In this document: in pieces, positions 18,708 through 30,151 of the stretch | How the letters are laid out: each line of letters starts with the position of its first letter | Numbering within the stretch: position 1 is the first letter of the stretch | Assembly: GCA_016840855.1 (NCBI GenBank) | Contig: JAEORO010000069.1 | Coordinates: forward strand, 62,001-126,000 | From: Candidatus Thorarchaeota archaeon | Lineage (GTDB): Archaea > Asgardarchaeota > Thorarchaeia > Thorarchaeales > Thorarchaeaceae | Direction: 5' to 3' | Length of the DNA: 64,000 nucleotides | Program-made: the position numbers and the translations under genes | Notes under the pieces: model-generated | Told to the model about the DNA's origin: nothing | What the model saw: only the letters and a program-made list of their open reading frames with translations | Database searches by the model: none

Positions 18708-19469
18708 GTGCGAAGAGAATTCTACTCTGAGATGGTTATGAGCGCGGGGCACCTGAACAAAAACCTATCGGAGTTGGTAAAATCACAATTCGAAAATATT
18801 AAAGATAATCTGAGAGCGAAATGTTATTCGAATCAAAAGGTGATCAGTTTGTCTGAAAAATCGAAGTATAATTTCAAATGTTTAGAGAGTAAATGCGAAA
18901 CAAAAGCATGTCATATCAGACCTAGAGTTGGAGTCACTATTGGCGATCTTGCTCGCTGGATGAATCAGGGATATATAATGAATATCCTTCCGGGCATAGC
19001 GATTCACATGCCAGAGTCTGACAAGGACTCATTCTACTTCGAAACAGGTCGGAAGCCTCTAGCAAGTGATTCAGAATCAACTTCATGCATATTTTATAAT
19101 GAACAAGCAAATGCCTGTGAAATAAGATATGGCAGACCAATCTCATGCCAAACATATCCACTCGAATTCAACGGTGAAAAATATACCCTAAGTAGTAAAG
19201 ACTGTCCGGGTGTGGGACAAGGAGATGTGAGTAAGGAGGTACTTCAAGATGCTAGAAAGTTAGCCGAGCAAGAATACAAGGAGCGAATAGAAACCATGGC
19301 AGCACTTCCAGCAGTTTACTCTGTGATGATGAATCAAATGATACGACAGTCAGCGGAAGCGATGCAAAATCTTTCAGAAGAAGACCGCAAGAAGATGGAT
19401 GAAATCATTACAAAATCAAGAGGTGAACCAGCAGCTGAAGAGAGTCCATCTAGTGATCAATCAGAATGA
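18708..19469 (+). CDS. YkgJ-type cysteine cluster protein
   Basis: CLESKCETKACHIRPRV...CIFYNEQANACEIRYGRPISCQTYPLEF: CxxCx(n)C...RPxxCxxyP pattern. Confidence 0.75.
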   Translation: MRREFYSEMVMSAGHLNKNLSELVKSQFENIKDNLRAKCYSNQKVISLSEKSKYNFKCLESKCETKACHIRPRVGVTIGDLARWMNQGYIMNILPGIAIHMPESDKDSFYFETGRKPLASDSESTSCIFYNEQANACEIRYGRPISCQTYPLEFNGEKYTLSSKDCPGVGQGDVSKEVLQDARKLAEQEYKERIETMAALPAVYSVMMNQMIRQSAEAMQNLSEEDRKKMDEIITKSRGEPAAEESPSSDQSE

Positions 19470-20559
19470 GATCTCGCGGCATGAAGGTTAGTAACTCGGG
19501 TCCATTCTCACGTACACAGATCAATTCCTCAATTCTTATTCCGAATTTCCCTTCCAGATAGATTCCAGGCTCAATACTATGACACATACTAACCTGTAAT
19601 TCTTTTGGACTACCTCTAACTAAGTAGGGAGGTTCATGAACTTCAAGTCCAATTCCATGGCCAAGGCGATGAGTAAAAAATTCACCATATCCAGCATCAT
19701 CAATTACTCTACGCGCGATACCATCAGCAGTTCCACAGGACATTCCTGGTATAATCTGCTTCAGAGCTGTTTCTAATGCTCGAAGCACGGTTGAATACAC
19801 TCGTTCAAGCACATCCGTCGGGTCGCCTGTAACTCCTACTCTGGTCATATCAGTATTATAACCATCTAATGAACAACCGCAATCCATTAGAACCACATCA
19901 CCTTTCCTCAATTCACGGCTACCAGAAACTGCATGCGGAAAAGCACTATTCTCACCAAATTGGACAGCAGCGAATGTAGGAGTAGCTCCTTGACAGCGGA
20001 CTTCATCGTTTACTATCTGCCTCACTTCAATTTCAGTCATTCCCAAGTTTGCTTTCTGAAACGCTCTTTGGACTGCATTACTAATAATTTGACCTGCTTG
20101 TTTCATCAACTGAATCTCACTATCTGATTTCTTAAGGCGCATGGTATCAATAATGGAACTCAATGAGGCGGATTTGTTAAAACCACCTATAGCAGCTTCA
20201 AGTGCCCAATATACGTTGAGGGGAGTATGGTCATCGAATAGGACAGACAACCCTCTGCCCTTTCCTCCAACGAGGTCTGTCACAATTGCATAGGGATCCT
20301 CATCATCCGCCCAAGATACAAACTCATTAATCCAAGTATTGGAACGAAGATTGGAAACTTCGAATGCAGGAGCAATGATTTGTGTTTCTGAGTCTTTCAT
20401 TATCAGAAGAGCAAGGAGTCGTTCATGCATCTCATATTCGAAACCTGTTAAATACTGAAAACTTGGTGAAGGTGTAAGAATGCCAAAATCAAAATTTGAT
20501 GTTTCAAGATGTCTGCGAATTTGTTCGATTCTCTTCTTGTAAATAGATTCATCGAGCAT
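19450..20559 (-). CDS. M24 family Xaa-Pro aminopeptidase-like protein
   Basis: DVVLMDCGCSLDGYNTDMTRV, HRLGHGIGLEVHEPPYLV, SIEPGIYLEGKFGIRIEELI: pita-bread metallopeptidase ligands. Confidence 0.92.
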   Translation of the reverse strand: MLDESIYKKRIEQIRRHLETSNFDFGILTPSPSFQYLTGFEYEMHERLLALLIMKDSETQIIAPAFEVSNLRSNTWINEFVSWADDEDPYAIVTDLVGGKGRGLSVLFDDHTPLNVYWALEAAIGGFNKSASLSSIIDTMRLKKSDSEIQLMKQAGQIISNAVQRAFQKANLGMTEIEVRQIVNDEVRCQGATPTFAAVQFGENSAFPHAVSGSRELRKGDVVLMDCGCSLDGYNTDMTRVGVTGDPTDVLERVYSTVLRALETALKQIIPGMSCGTADGIARRVIDDAGYGEFFTHRLGHGIGLEVHEPPYLVRGSPKELQVSMCHSIEPGIYLEGKFGIRIEELICVRENGPELLTFMPRDLILIDH

Positions 20560-20608
20560 TTGTACGCTCTCACAACCAGAGATATCATAGAACCCTGTCT
20601 ACATAACA

Positions 20609-22066
20609 ATGCCGGTCACATCAATCGGGATTGCAAGAACTACAGTTAATAGGAGGACCAAGAGCCATCGAGAAACAGGAATGACCGAGACCGACCCTCT
20701 AGCAAAGAAGAATGAAGCTCGTCGACTTCCCTCTAGAGTATATCTTGTAGGTGCGCTAACTCAGTTCGGAGTGGGTTTGCATTCGCCATTTCTTCAGGCA
20801 TATCTTATTGATATGCAAGAAGCGCTAAGGGGAGTTCAGAATTTTATTGAACAAGGAGCATTTCGTAGTGTTGGAAATGTTGCACCAACAGTTCTCCAAC
20901 CGGTTTGGGGGGTAGCATCAGATAGAGCAAGGAACACAAGGGCATTTGTTGCATTTGGAACTCTGACAGGACTCCTTGTCGTATACATGTTCTTGTGGGC
21001 ATCAACACCTCTAGAGATGATCATTCTTTATGCCATTCAATCAATCCTCTTCAGTATACAAATACCAACCTGGCTTTCATTAGTTGGAGGATTGATGGAT
21101 GAAACAAACAGAGGCAATGAACTAGGCAAATTGGGTCTAGCAACAAATATTGCGTCACTTTCTGCGACACTAGTTTCAGGGTTCATCGCAGTTTTACCCA
21201 CACTTGCTCCATTCCTTCGAAATCTCTTTGGACCACTTGGTCTACTACTGTTCCCACTTCATATGGATGAACAGGCATTCAGAGTTGCGTATTACGGTCC
21301 ATTTTTCTTCACTGCAGTTGTAGGAATCATCTCATCAGTCTTGTCTTTAACAATCAAAGAACATCCTAAAACTAATGATAAATCTAAGAAATTCCCTCCA
21401 ATCCATCGATTATTATCTCAGCCTGGAGACTTTCGCAGATTTTGCTTCATTGCTGTGTTCTTTTCATTTGCTATGTCTATGGCATGGCCATACTTCATCA
21501 TAGTGCAGAAATCTTGGTTAAATAACACCAATCTCGAAATCGCAATTGCATCAGCAGTTATGACAATATCAATTGTTATATTCACAATGCCATTTGGTCG
21601 ACTTAGTGATAGAGTGGGGAGGAAGCCTTTAATCCTTCTTGGAAGAGGTTTCCTTTTTCTTGTACCTATAATGTACGCATTTGCTCAAAATGTATATTAT
21701 GTCTATGCGGCTAATATTCTCGCTGGGTTTTGTACAGCATCGGGTATGAATGCAATTACTGCGTACATATACGATATTTCACCAGAGGATGAAAGAGCAT
21801 CCCATCTTGCTGTTTATAATACCTTTATTGGAACTGTATATCTTGTTGGTTCATTAATCGCAGGAGTCCTTGGACAGACCATCTTTGAGTTATTTGGAGA
21901 TGCTCGATTTTCAGTCTTCCTTATGCTTATGTTGAGTGGAGTTCTAAGGTTTTTTGCCGCTTTCTTGTATATGTTAATCAAGGAACCAAAGGAGTACTCT
22001 ACTACTTTGTGGCTCGAACTTCGAGCACGTTTACCTGGTAGACGTCATGATGCAGATTTCGTTTAG
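20609..22066 (+). CDS. MFS transporter
   Basis: Multiple TM helices; GRLSDRVGRKPLILLGRG is the canonical MFS signature. True start may be the internal ATG at 20681 (MTETDP). Confidence 0.9.
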   Translation: MPVTSIGIARTTVNRRTKSHRETGMTETDPLAKKNEARRLPSRVYLVGALTQFGVGLHSPFLQAYLIDMQEALRGVQNFIEQGAFRSVGNVAPTVLQPVWGVASDRARNTRAFVAFGTLTGLLVVYMFLWASTPLEMIILYAIQSILFSIQIPTWLSLVGGLMDETNRGNELGKLGLATNIASLSATLVSGFIAVLPTLAPFLRNLFGPLGLLLFPLHMDEQAFRVAYYGPFFFTAVVGIISSVLSLTIKEHPKTNDKSKKFPPIHRLLSQPGDFRRFCFIAVFFSFAMSMAWPYFIIVQKSWLNNTNLEIAIASAVMTISIVIFTMPFGRLSDRVGRKPLILLGRGFLFLVPIMYAFAQNVYYVYAANILAGFCTASGMNAITAYIYDISPEDERASHLAVYNTFIGTVYLVGSLIAGVLGQTIFELFGDARFSVFLMLMLSGVLRFFAAFLYMLIKEPKEYSTTLWLELRARLPGRRHDADFV

Positions 22067-22133
22067 AATAGGATAGACTTAAGGAGATGTAGTAGAATCC
22101 TCATCGCCGAACAATTGAGAGGATTGCATTAGA

Positions 22134-22487
22134 TTGGAGAAAGAGCCCAGCTTTGAAGATAGTTGGAAGATAGAAATAAGAAGAGGCATTCTTCAATATG
22201 CAGTTCTTGCCATCGTAAATCGCCATGAGAAGGGAATACATGGTTATGGGATTGCGCGTGAACTTGAGGAGAAAACTGATGGTCTCCTTCAAGTTAAGGA
22301 GGGGACTCTTTACCCAATACTTCACCGGCTTCGGAAAGAAAGACTATTGAATGTGCATTCGGAAAAATCTGAATCAGGGCCTAGCAGGAAGGTGTATGTC
22401 CTGACGGGAGAGGGAGACCGCGTTTTTCGTCAGTTGACTGTTCTTGTTGGGGACATCTTTGAAAAATTGGAGGCGCTCAAGAAATGA
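22134..22487 (+). CDS. PadR family transcriptional regulator
   Basis: LQYAVLAIVNRHEKGIHGYGIARELEEKTDGLLQVKEGTLYPILHRLRKERLL. Confidence 0.92.
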   Translation: MEKEPSFEDSWKIEIRRGILQYAVLAIVNRHEKGIHGYGIARELEEKTDGLLQVKEGTLYPILHRLRKERLLNVHSEKSESGPSRKVYVLTGEGDRVFRQLTVLVGDIFEKLEALKK

Positions 22488-22930
22488 GTGAAAATGATAT
22501 CGATCGTGTAATTGAGAAATACTTGAAGAGGATTACTAAACTATTACCAGATAGTTTTGAAACAGAGGATCTTCTAGATGATTTGAGGTCTCACATCTTT
22601 GAATCTTACAGAGTGAAAACAGAAAAGAGTCCGGATGAGGATAAGCAGATCCTGATTGCTGAGGTGCTTGAGGAATTAGGTTCTCCTGAGGAAATTGCCA
22701 ATGAATATGGTCAGGAGCAGGTTAAGAAAGATGAGGAAAAGAGCACGAGTGATAAATGGATATATTATACAATGCGTCTAGCTTTAGCAGTACTTGTAGT
22801 GGTCTTAGCATCATGGGCAGCTTCTATCATTACTGGAGGCGCAGTAGACTTTATGCTAGCAGTCATTGTTTTGCTTGCTTTTGCTGTTCTTGAGTGGTTA
22901 GTTAGGACACAACAAACAAAGGATGCTTAA
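22484..22930 (+). CDS. HAAS/DUF1700-like membrane protein, partner of PadR
   Basis: RVIEKYLKRITKLLPDSFETEDLLDDLRSHI...VLEELGSPEEIANEYGQE then TM helices; overlaps PadR by 4 nt. Confidence 0.75.
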   Translation: MSENDIDRVIEKYLKRITKLLPDSFETEDLLDDLRSHIFESYRVKTEKSPDEDKQILIAEVLEELGSPEEIANEYGQEQVKKDEEKSTSDKWIYYTMRLALAVLVVVLASWAASIITGGAVDFMLAVIVLLAFAVLEWLVRTQQTKDA

Positions 22931-22932
22931 TC

Positions 22933-23502
22933 ATGCCTGTAAAAACATTTTACTTCGATAATGCGTCTCCGAACCATACGGAAAAGGTTCTAACAATAGT
23001 TAGAGAGCATCTCATCGAGAATCCTGCTATTGAATATGTTGTTGCTGCAACAACTGAAGGTGCTACTGGTATTGCAGCAGCCAAAGAATTCACAGATAAG
23101 AAGGTAGTAGTTGTATCACATCAAACTGGATTCGCAATCGAGAATAAGAACGAGCTCAGTGATGAAAATAAACAAGAAATTGAAAAGTTTGGAGCAAAGG
23201 TACTAACTGCAACGCACGCTTTTGCTGGCGTCGCTCGGAGCTTTAGAAAAGAATTAGGTACTTGGATGACTACTGAAATCGTTGCTGTGGCTTTGAAAAC
23301 TTTCGGTCAAGGGACGAAGGTTTGTGCAGAGATTGCCATGATGGCAGCAGACGCAGGCTTGGTCCCCGTTAACAAAGATATTGTATGTGTCGCGGGGACG
23401 GGGAGAGGAGCAGATACTGCATGGTTAATTAGAGCTGCATACTCTCACAAATTTCCTAAAATGAGAATGAAAGCCTGCTTGTGCAAACCTATAGAATTCT
23501 AA
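22933..23502 (+). CDS. Stand-alone pyruvate kinase C-terminal (alpha/beta) domain protein
   Basis: [56 protein letters not shown]. Confidence 0.75.
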   Translation: MPVKTFYFDNASPNHTEKVLTIVREHLIENPAIEYVVAATTEGATGIAAAKEFTDKKVVVVSHQTGFAIENKNELSDENKQEIEKFGAKVLTATHAFAGVARSFRKELGTWMTTEIVAVALKTFGQGTKVCAEIAMMAADAGLVPVNKDIVCVAGTGRGADTAWLIRAAYSHKFPKMRMKACLCKPIEF

Positions 23503-24539
23503 CTGAATAAATCATGAAATCGAGAGAGATACTCTTTCTGTTCCTTATTGATTTTCTGAGGAATGTGAATGTTCACTCTAACAAGCTGATCTCCACTCCG
23601 ACCATCCTCGGTATGGACACCTTTGCCCTTCATGCGGAAGAGGGTTCCGCCTCCAGTACCTTGTTTTACTTTAATCATACTATTTCCCCACATTGTTGGT
23701 ACTTCAACATCTCCGCCTAAAACTGCTACTGAGAAGGGGATGTCAGTTTCAAGGTAGACATGAAGACCTCTTCTTACAAAGAGCTTGTGGGTTTCCACTG
23801 AGAACATAAGAATGAGATCTCCTGGAGGACCACCTCGAGCACCAAAATTACCTCCACCTTGGATGCGTATCCCCTGTCCATCTTCTATTCCAGGAGGTAT
23901 AGGAACTGTGGTTTCTTTCCGTTCATCTTGCAGTCCCGCCCCCTTGCATTTGGGGCATGGCGTATCAATTGATTCTCCAAGTCCATGACAGGTTGGACAT
24001 GTCTGCGCAACACTCATGAACCCACCCATTGACCTCACAACTTGCCCCTGACCATTGCAGGTCCTGCACGTTATAGGCGCAGTACCGGGTTTGGCTCCAC
24101 TTCCGCCACAATTCTCACAACTGACCTTTCTTTTGAAAGCAATCTCCTTTTCAGTCCCAAAGAATGCTTCATCAAAACTTAATTTGATTGTCATTCGTAA
24201 CGTTTGACCAGGAGATGGACCCGCTCTTCCTCTTCGTCCAAAGCCGATATCGCCAAACCCTCCAAATCCACGAAATAGAGAACTAAAGATATCTCCAAAC
24301 CCATCCATGTTAATACCTTGAAAATCTGCAGTACCGTAACGATCGTAGTTTGCACGTTTCTCAGAATCACTTAAGACATCGTAGGCTTCATTGATTCGTT
24401 TCAGTTTCTCCTCTGCGTTTTTGTCAGGATTGCGATCTGGATGATACTGTTTGGCTAGACGACGATATGCTTTCCTTATTTCATCCTGGGTTGCACTTCG
24501 ATTTACACCCAGAATGTCATAATAATCATCTTCTGCCAT
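23499..24539 (-). CDS. dnaJ: Chaperone DnaJ
   Basis: [35 protein letters not shown], four CxxCxGxG-type repeats. Confidence 0.97.
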   Translation of the reverse strand: MAEDDYYDILGVNRSATQDEIRKAYRRLAKQYHPDRNPDKNAEEKLKRINEAYDVLSDSEKRANYDRYGTADFQGINMDGFGDIFSSLFRGFGGFGDIGFGRRGRAGPSPGQTLRMTIKLSFDEAFFGTEKEIAFKRKVSCENCGGSGAKPGTAPITCRTCNGQGQVVRSMGGFMSVAQTCPTCHGLGESIDTPCPKCKGAGLQDERKETTVPIPPGIEDGQGIRIQGGGNFGARGGPPGDLILMFSVETHKLFVRRGLHVYLETDIPFSVAVLGGDVEVPTMWGNSMIKVKQGTGGGTLFRMKGKGVHTEDGRSGDQLVRVNIHIPQKINKEQKEYLSRFHDLFS

Positions 24540-24562
24540 AGAGTATCACCCATGATTTGGTA

Positions 24563-26452
24563 CTATTCTAAATCTTCAAAGTCAACATCCACAACATCTT
24601 CATCATCTTCTTTTGATGCTTGTCCAGATGTTGAATCAGTGGCTCCAGCACTAGCCATCGTGCTTGGATCAAATCCCATGGTGCCGGGTCCTGCAGGTCC
24701 TGGTCCTGCACTTGCATATACCTTTTCAGAAATCTTGTAGATAATCTGCTGGAGTTCATTGGTGCCGGATTTCATTTTCTCAAGATTGTCAGACTCTATT
24801 GCTTTTTGCAACTCAGCTGCTTTAGTCTCAAATTCCTTCTTAAGATCCTTAGGTACTTTGTCACCTAAGTCCTTGAGAAGCTTCTGACCCTGATAGATCA
24901 TTTGGTCAGCATCATTCCTAGTTTGAACAGCATCCTGACGCTTTGCATCGTCCTCAGCATATTTCTCTGCATCCTTAACCATTCGTTCCACATCTTGGTC
25001 CGAGAGATTGGTACTTGCAGTGATTGTAATAGATTGCTCATTTCCTGTTGCTGTGTCTTTAGCTTTGACGTTAGCTATTCCATTTGCATCGATATCAAAT
25101 GTAACTTCAATCTGAGGTGTAGCTCGTGGAGCCGGAGGTATACCTACGAGCTGGAATCGTCCTAAGGTCATATTATCAGCAGCCATTTTTCGCTCACCCT
25201 GAACAACATGAATATCAACAGCTGTTTGACCATCAGCTGCAGTTGTGAACATCTTGCTCTTTCTAGTTGGAATAGTTGTGTTCCGATCAATGAGAGGTGT
25301 AGCAATGCCTCCTAAAGTTTCGATGCTGAGTGTGAGTGGGGTCACATCCAGTAGCAGAATATCTTTGACAGATCCAGACAAAACTCCAGCTTGTGCGGCA
25401 GCCCCAAGAGCCACACACTCATCTGGATTGATGCTTTTGTCACCTTCTTTTCCAAACAGATCGCGAATGACATTCTGAATCATTGGCATACGTGTAGCTC
25501 CACCTACCAATAGAATCTTGTTGATTTGTTCAGGTTCGAGTTTTGCATCTCCGAGAGCTTGCCGTATTGGACCAATAGTGGCGTCAACCAAATCATCTGT
25601 CATTTTTTCAAATTGCGAACGGGTTATATCTAAATTGAGGTGTTTGGCACCACTTGCATCTGCTGTGATATATGGCAGATTAATGTTTGTCTTCATCACA
25701 GTTGAGAGTTCAATCTTTGCTTGTTCAGCAGCATCACGAACTCTTTGCATTGCTGAGAGATCTTTGGATAAATCAACACCAGTTTGATTCGTGAACTCAT
25801 CAACCATCCAATTGATTATTCGATTGTCCCAATCATCTCCTCCAAGTTGTGTATTTCCACTTGTTGAAAGAACTTCATATACAACCTCGCCTTCAACTGC
25901 GCCGATGTCCAAGATTGAAACATCAAATGTACCTCCTCCTAGGTCATAGACTAGGACTTTTACCTCCTTGCTTTTATCAAGACCATAGGCCAACGCGGAG
26001 GCTGTAGGTTCATTCACAATCCGTTCAACTTCAAATCCAGCTATTTTTCCAGCGTCTTTTGTGGCTTGTCTTTGACTATCATTGAAATAAGCAGGTACGG
26101 TGATCACAGCTTTTTGTATTGACTCACCAAGAAATGCTTCAGCATCGTTCTTCATCTTTTTCAAGATCATAGCTGAGATTTCCTGAGGAGTATATTCTTT
26201 ATCACCAATCTTAACCGTGTAATCCTGCCCCATCTTCCGTTTTATTGATCGAACAGTGCGGTCAGGCATTGATACTGCCTGTCGCTTTGCCAGCTCTCCA
26301 ACGATGATTTCACCATTTGGAGTAATTCCAACGACTGATGGAGTCAAACGCTTCCCTTCAGCATTTGGGATTATAGTTGGTTTTCCACCTTCCATATAGG
26401 CAATACCACTATTCGTTGTCCCCAAATCTATTCCAACAATTTTACCAGCCAT
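24563..26452 (-). CDS. dnaK: Chaperone DnaK (Hsp70)
   Basis: [50 protein letters not shown]. Confidence 0.98.
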   Translation of the reverse strand: MAGKIVGIDLGTTNSGIAYMEGGKPTIIPNAEGKRLTPSVVGITPNGEIIVGELAKRQAVSMPDRTVRSIKRKMGQDYTVKIGDKEYTPQEISAMILKKMKNDAEAFLGESIQKAVITVPAYFNDSQRQATKDAGKIAGFEVERIVNEPTASALAYGLDKSKEVKVLVYDLGGGTFDVSILDIGAVEGEVVYEVLSTSGNTQLGGDDWDNRIINWMVDEFTNQTGVDLSKDLSAMQRVRDAAEQAKIELSTVMKTNINLPYITADASGAKHLNLDITRSQFEKMTDDLVDATIGPIRQALGDAKLEPEQINKILLVGGATRMPMIQNVIRDLFGKEGDKSINPDECVALGAAAQAGVLSGSVKDILLLDVTPLTLSIETLGGIATPLIDRNTTIPTRKSKMFTTAADGQTAVDIHVVQGERKMAADNMTLGRFQLVGIPPAPRATPQIEVTFDIDANGIANVKAKDTATGNEQSITITASTNLSDQDVERMVKDAEKYAEDDAKRQDAVQTRNDADQMIYQGQKLLKDLGDKVPKDLKKEFETKAAELQKAIESDNLEKMKSGTNELQQIIYKISEKVYASAGPGPAGPGTMGFDPSTMASAGATDSTSGQASKEDDEDVVDVDFEDLE

Positions 26453-26454
26453 TT

Positions 26455-27066
26455 CTATTCACCACTTTTTTCATCATCTAAATTTTCTTCAGCACTTATT
26501 TTGACAGCAGGGACATCATGACGATTCACACAGACAACAGCAGGACGCAAAACTTTCTCTTTTAACATGTATCCTCTCTGATATTCCTTGAGAATTATTC
26601 CATCCGGTTTCTCTGGATCGTTCATCCTTTGTACAGCATGCTGATAATAAGGATCGAACTCTTTCCCAATAGAGTCTATAGGACGTACTCCTTCCATTGA
26701 TAAGACCTTGCTAATCTGCTGTTCAATTGCACTTATTCCAGTCCTTGCTGCGTGTGGATCATTCGCGAAATCTAACTCAAGTGCTCGCAGAATGTTATCA
26801 TAAATACCAAGAACTTTCAAGAGGATCTCTTCACTTGCAAACTTGGCTGCTTCCGAAAATCGTGCATCCATTCGCTTCCTATAGTTATCGAATTCTGCTT
26901 GTAGTCTCTGAAGTCTATCAAGAAGATCACTCGATTTTTCACACTCTTCATCAATCTGTGAGAGAAGAGGGTCTTCGGGAGAAAGTTCAATGGTGTCATT
27001 ATTTTCTAGATCATCGTCAGATAAATCCAATTCAATCTCATGATCTTTCTCGTTATTATCCTTCAT
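26455..27066 (-). CDS. grpE: Nucleotide exchange factor GrpE
   Basis: [19 protein letters not shown]..., [42 protein letters not shown]; start placed at [10 protein letters not shown] (longer ORF to 27114). Confidence 0.93.
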   Translation of the reverse strand: MKDNNEKDHEIELDLSDDDLENNDTIELSPEDPLLSQIDEECEKSSDLLDRLQRLQAEFDNYRKRMDARFSEAAKFASEEILLKVLGIYDNILRALELDFANDPHAARTGISAIEQQISKVLSMEGVRPIDSIGKEFDPYYQHAVQRMNDPEKPDGIILKEYQRGYMLKEKVLRPAVVCVNRHDVPAVKISAEENLDDEKSGE

Positions 27067-27270
27067 TCTACAGTCACACTGCCTAGTCCTAGTTTGCACT
27101 GACTGACAAATCATGCAGAAAGGGATCGTAATTGAGGGACTGATTCGATGTTTCAGCTCCCCTTGGTGACTTGGACCATTCCGTATCTAAATAAAGAAAA
27201 ACCTTTCGACATGGTAAAATTTGAAATAACCGAAAACAAAATCAAGGGGATTTTCTCGATTTCAAACAAC

Positions 27271-28017
27271 ATGCTAGACCCTGAGGATTTGAAACACGCA
27301 AAGCAACTAATAGCTAAGAGCACGAGAATAATCGCTTTCACAGGGGCAGGTATTAGTGTTGACTCAGGCATTCCGGATTTCCGATCTGAGGGAGGTCTTT
27401 GGGAACGATATGACCCTCATGAGTATGCAACTATTGAAAGCTTCATGCAAAACCCTACGAAATTTTGGACAATGGGTCGGGAACTGGTTGAAACGATACT
27501 CAAAGCTAAACCTAATGCAGCCCACAAAGCTCTCGCCAAGCTTGAAGCGGAAGGGAAACTAATTGGTGTGATAACTCAGAACATCGATAATTTACACCAA
27601 GCAGCTGGAAATAGAAATGTTGTTGAGCTACACGGGAATTATCTCCGCGCATACTGCATTGAATGTAATGCAGAATATGTAGGTGAAACAATACACCAGA
27701 GTGTTGCAAATGGTGAAATTCCACCTAGATGCGAAAAGTGTGCCGGAGTTCTAAAATCAGAGGCCATCTTATTTGGAGAACCGTTGCCAGAGATACCAAT
27801 GTCAAAAGCCATTGAGATGTGTCGTGATACTGACCTAATGCTTGTCATTGGGACAAGTCTCTCTGTGTATCCTGCAGCTTTTTTGCCCCAGCTCGCCAAG
27901 AACTCAGGTGCGAAGATCATTCTAGTAAATCTCGAAGGATTGAACCGTGATTCTGTAGCTGATATTGTCTTGAGAGGACGTGCATCAGATATTATACCTA
28001 AAATAGTAGATCACTAG
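27271..28017 (+). CDS. SIR2 family NAD-dependent protein deacylase
   Basis: IIAFTGAGISVDSGIPDFRSEGGLWERY, GVITQNIDNLHQAAGNRNVVELHGN, CxxC...CxxC zinc motif, VIGTSLSVYPAAFL. Start uncertain (ORF open from 27148). Confidence 0.94.
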   Translation: MLDPEDLKHAKQLIAKSTRIIAFTGAGISVDSGIPDFRSEGGLWERYDPHEYATIESFMQNPTKFWTMGRELVETILKAKPNAAHKALAKLEAEGKLIGVITQNIDNLHQAAGNRNVVELHGNYLRAYCIECNAEYVGETIHQSVANGEIPPRCEKCAGVLKSEAILFGEPLPEIPMSKAIEMCRDTDLMLVIGTSLSVYPAAFLPQLAKNSGAKIILVNLEGLNRDSVADIVLRGRASDIIPKIVDH

Positions 28018-28349
28018 GAAAGCAATGTATAAGCAAACCAAGAATAGACTCCAAGCACTCCTGGTATGACTATGACTGACAGGAAGATCGTAATAACTCC
28101 AAGGATGTATTGATTGTTGTCCATCATCCATAAACCCAGATACGAGAAAGCATAGGATATGACACATGTTGTGAATCCCAATAGAATGACAGGGAGAAGA
28201 GGTACCGCAATTGCGAGGTATCCTCCTGCTTGCGACCAAAGAACACCTCCGATTCTCAAAATAACAAAAAAACCTCTAACAGCTAGATACACGATAACTG
28301 ACACAAAAATACCAACATGAGAAAACTGTAAGCGTGCAGGAACGTACAT
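28014..28349 (-). CDS. Small integral membrane protein
   Basis: 111 aa with about four hydrophobic segments; stop codon overlaps the SIR2 stop (CTAG). Confidence 0.6.
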   Translation of the reverse strand: MYVPARLQFSHVGIFVSVIVYLAVRGFFVILRIGGVLWSQAGGYLAIAVPLLPVILLGFTTCVISYAFSYLGLWMMDNNQYILGVITIFLSVIVIPGVLGVYSWFAYTLLS

Positions 28350-28411
28350 ATTCGATTCGGCGCACTATTGTTATTAGTTCCTTTTTACGCTTTCTAAATC
28401 GGATAAAGCGA

Positions 28412-29425
28412 ATGTCTAAATCGGAACAAGGAATTCGTGAAAACCTAATGATAGATACGTCTTGGAAACTCGCAAGCATTGGGCAACTATCTATTCTTCT
28501 CGAGGCAAGTTCGCCAAAACCCGGAAACGTGAATAGACAATTCGGATTCTCAGATACAGATTATAGGCACTTCCTTGCAAGTGCCTCACTAATGGGAAGA
28601 GGTCTTCACCTTAGTGCCTCCAGAGGAGAAGCGCTAGCTGGTGGACAGTTGAATCCATCCAAACTTAGAATCGGAGAATTAATTCATCTCAGTACCTTGG
28701 ACACATTTACAGGTATTAACAAAAGGAATACAATACTTGGCACAATTCTTCTCTACGTTCCACTCATCATAGCAACAAGTGCATCAATCACAGAAAATGG
28801 ATGTTTTTCAATACAGGATTTACAAAACTGGTTGAGGAGGATTACAGAGAATACATCAGTAGAGGACACACGGAATCTATACAAAGCATTCCATCTAGTA
28901 AGATCAACAAATCCCAGAGCTGAAAGCTCAGCAAGTTGGACAGAAACTCATAGCAGGTATGATATCGATAATCCTCGTGTATTAGCGAATATTATTGAAG
29001 ATGAGCTGACTCTTTATGAGCTTTTCAAGCTATCAGCGGAAGTTGATGAGATTAGTAGTGAATGGGCTAATAATTTCGATTTGACTATCACCAAAGTTTT
29101 TCCATATCTCGATAATATAACTGATAATCTTGAGAACTTGGAGGAGGGAATTGTACAAACATTTGTTTGGTTACTTTCATTACGACCTGATGGGCTCATT
29201 GTGAAAAAAGCAGGCATTAAGCGAGCTGAGAATGTCAGGAAATTAGCTGAAAGGACAATGAATGCCTGGAATCATGATACTGGCTCACTTGAGTTAATGA
29301 AGAAGTTGGATGATGAGTTGCGTAGAGAGGGAAATGTTTTGAATCCAGGAACAACAGCGGATCTTGTATCAGCAGGTATCTTCTGCAAACTTGTTGCACT
29401 TGATTTTTCGCGAGAACTACCCTAG
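28412..29425 (+). CDS. Triphosphoribosyl-dephospho-CoA synthase (CitG/MdcB) family protein
   Basis: LLEASSPKPGNVNRQFGFSDTDYRHFLASA and GLIVKKAG motifs of the CitG family; start placed at MSKSEQ (ORF open from 28334). Confidence 0.8.
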   Translation: MSKSEQGIRENLMIDTSWKLASIGQLSILLEASSPKPGNVNRQFGFSDTDYRHFLASASLMGRGLHLSASRGEALAGGQLNPSKLRIGELIHLSTLDTFTGINKRNTILGTILLYVPLIIATSASITENGCFSIQDLQNWLRRITENTSVEDTRNLYKAFHLVRSTNPRAESSASWTETHSRYDIDNPRVLANIIEDELTLYELFKLSAEVDEISSEWANNFDLTITKVFPYLDNITDNLENLEEGIVQTFVWLLSLRPDGLIVKKAGIKRAENVRKLAERTMNAWNHDTGSLELMKKLDDELRREGNVLNPGTTADLVSAGIFCKLVALDFSRELP

Positions 29426-29602
29426 AATCCCACTATAAACGACTACTGCAATAATGAATAGTATAGCAGCAGATGGGATAAGCATCATCATACCTTCTTG
29501 TCGTTTCCGTAACCGAACTTCATTTCTTGGACCAAAATAATATGCCAAAAGAAGAAACACTCCAAGAATAATCAAGAAAGCCGCAAGTCCTTCATGAGCC
29601 AT
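29417..29602 (-). CDS. Small membrane protein (61 aa)
   Basis: Two hydrophobic helices separated by RNEVRLRKRQEG. Confidence 0.5.
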   Translation of the reverse strand: MAHEGLAAFLIILGVFLLLAYYFGPRNEVRLRKRQEGMMMLIPSAAILFIIAVVVYSGILG

Positions 29603-29735
29603 AAAATATCGCCTGCCAGGGTCATTTCATTTCTTGTTATTAACATAATCATATTATTTCCTATCAGGATTTAAAGGTGGAATAGCTCGTTCAATAAATA
29701 GATAGCACAAGGAAAATTCATGTGTTGAAAATATT

Positions 29736-30002
29736 TTACACAAGAACTTGTCTGAAAACATGTTCAAACTTCATGCGTAATTCTCGAGCTCGTTCTACAT
29801 CAGCGGCATATAATGGCTGACGCATATCAGTAAGATTTGGTATTTTCTTGCATAGCTTTTGACCCATTAGTTTTCTTAAAGCAAAACTAACAGTTCTTGG
29901 TGCAAGGTCAACTCTACTGCTGATATCTTTAGGAGTCATAGGACCTTCGGTAGTCAATCTGTCCAAAACAATTATTGCACTGCGGGGTAGCTCAATGGAC
30001 AT
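29736..30002 (-). CDS. Winged-HTH (MarR/TrmB-like) regulator, copy A
   Basis: MSIELPRSAIIVLDRLTTEGPMTPKDISSRVDLAPRTVSFALRKLMGQKLCKK; paralog of the adjacent ORF. Confidence 0.8.
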   Translation of the reverse strand: MSIELPRSAIIVLDRLTTEGPMTPKDISSRVDLAPRTVSFALRKLMGQKLCKKIPNLTDMRQPLYAADVERARELRMKFEHVFRQVLV

Positions 30003-30151
30003 GGAATCTGTACCATCCCGTATTTTGTGGTCCTTTCTGTTCCCACATAATATTTGCACGGAGTAATTAATAAAGAAACGCTTTACAGCAGTTTTATCAA
30101 ATTGGAATAGCTACTCAAAAATGAGATGCCTAAATTACTCATTTTCATGTA

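Noticed and set aside
22134-22930. PadR plus membrane protein pair as a new sensor system
   Set aside because: PadR-HAAS/DUF1700 pairs are a widespread known arrangement.
23499-27066. grpE-dnaK-dnaJ in an archaeon as a novel transfer
   Set aside because: Hsp70 systems of bacterial origin are well known in many mesophilic archaea; ordinary operon.
30118-30145. AAAATGAG...CTCATTTT inverted repeat as an independent regulatory finding
   Set aside because: AT-rich and could simply be the terminator of HTH copy B; kept only as context for the twin-regulator finding.
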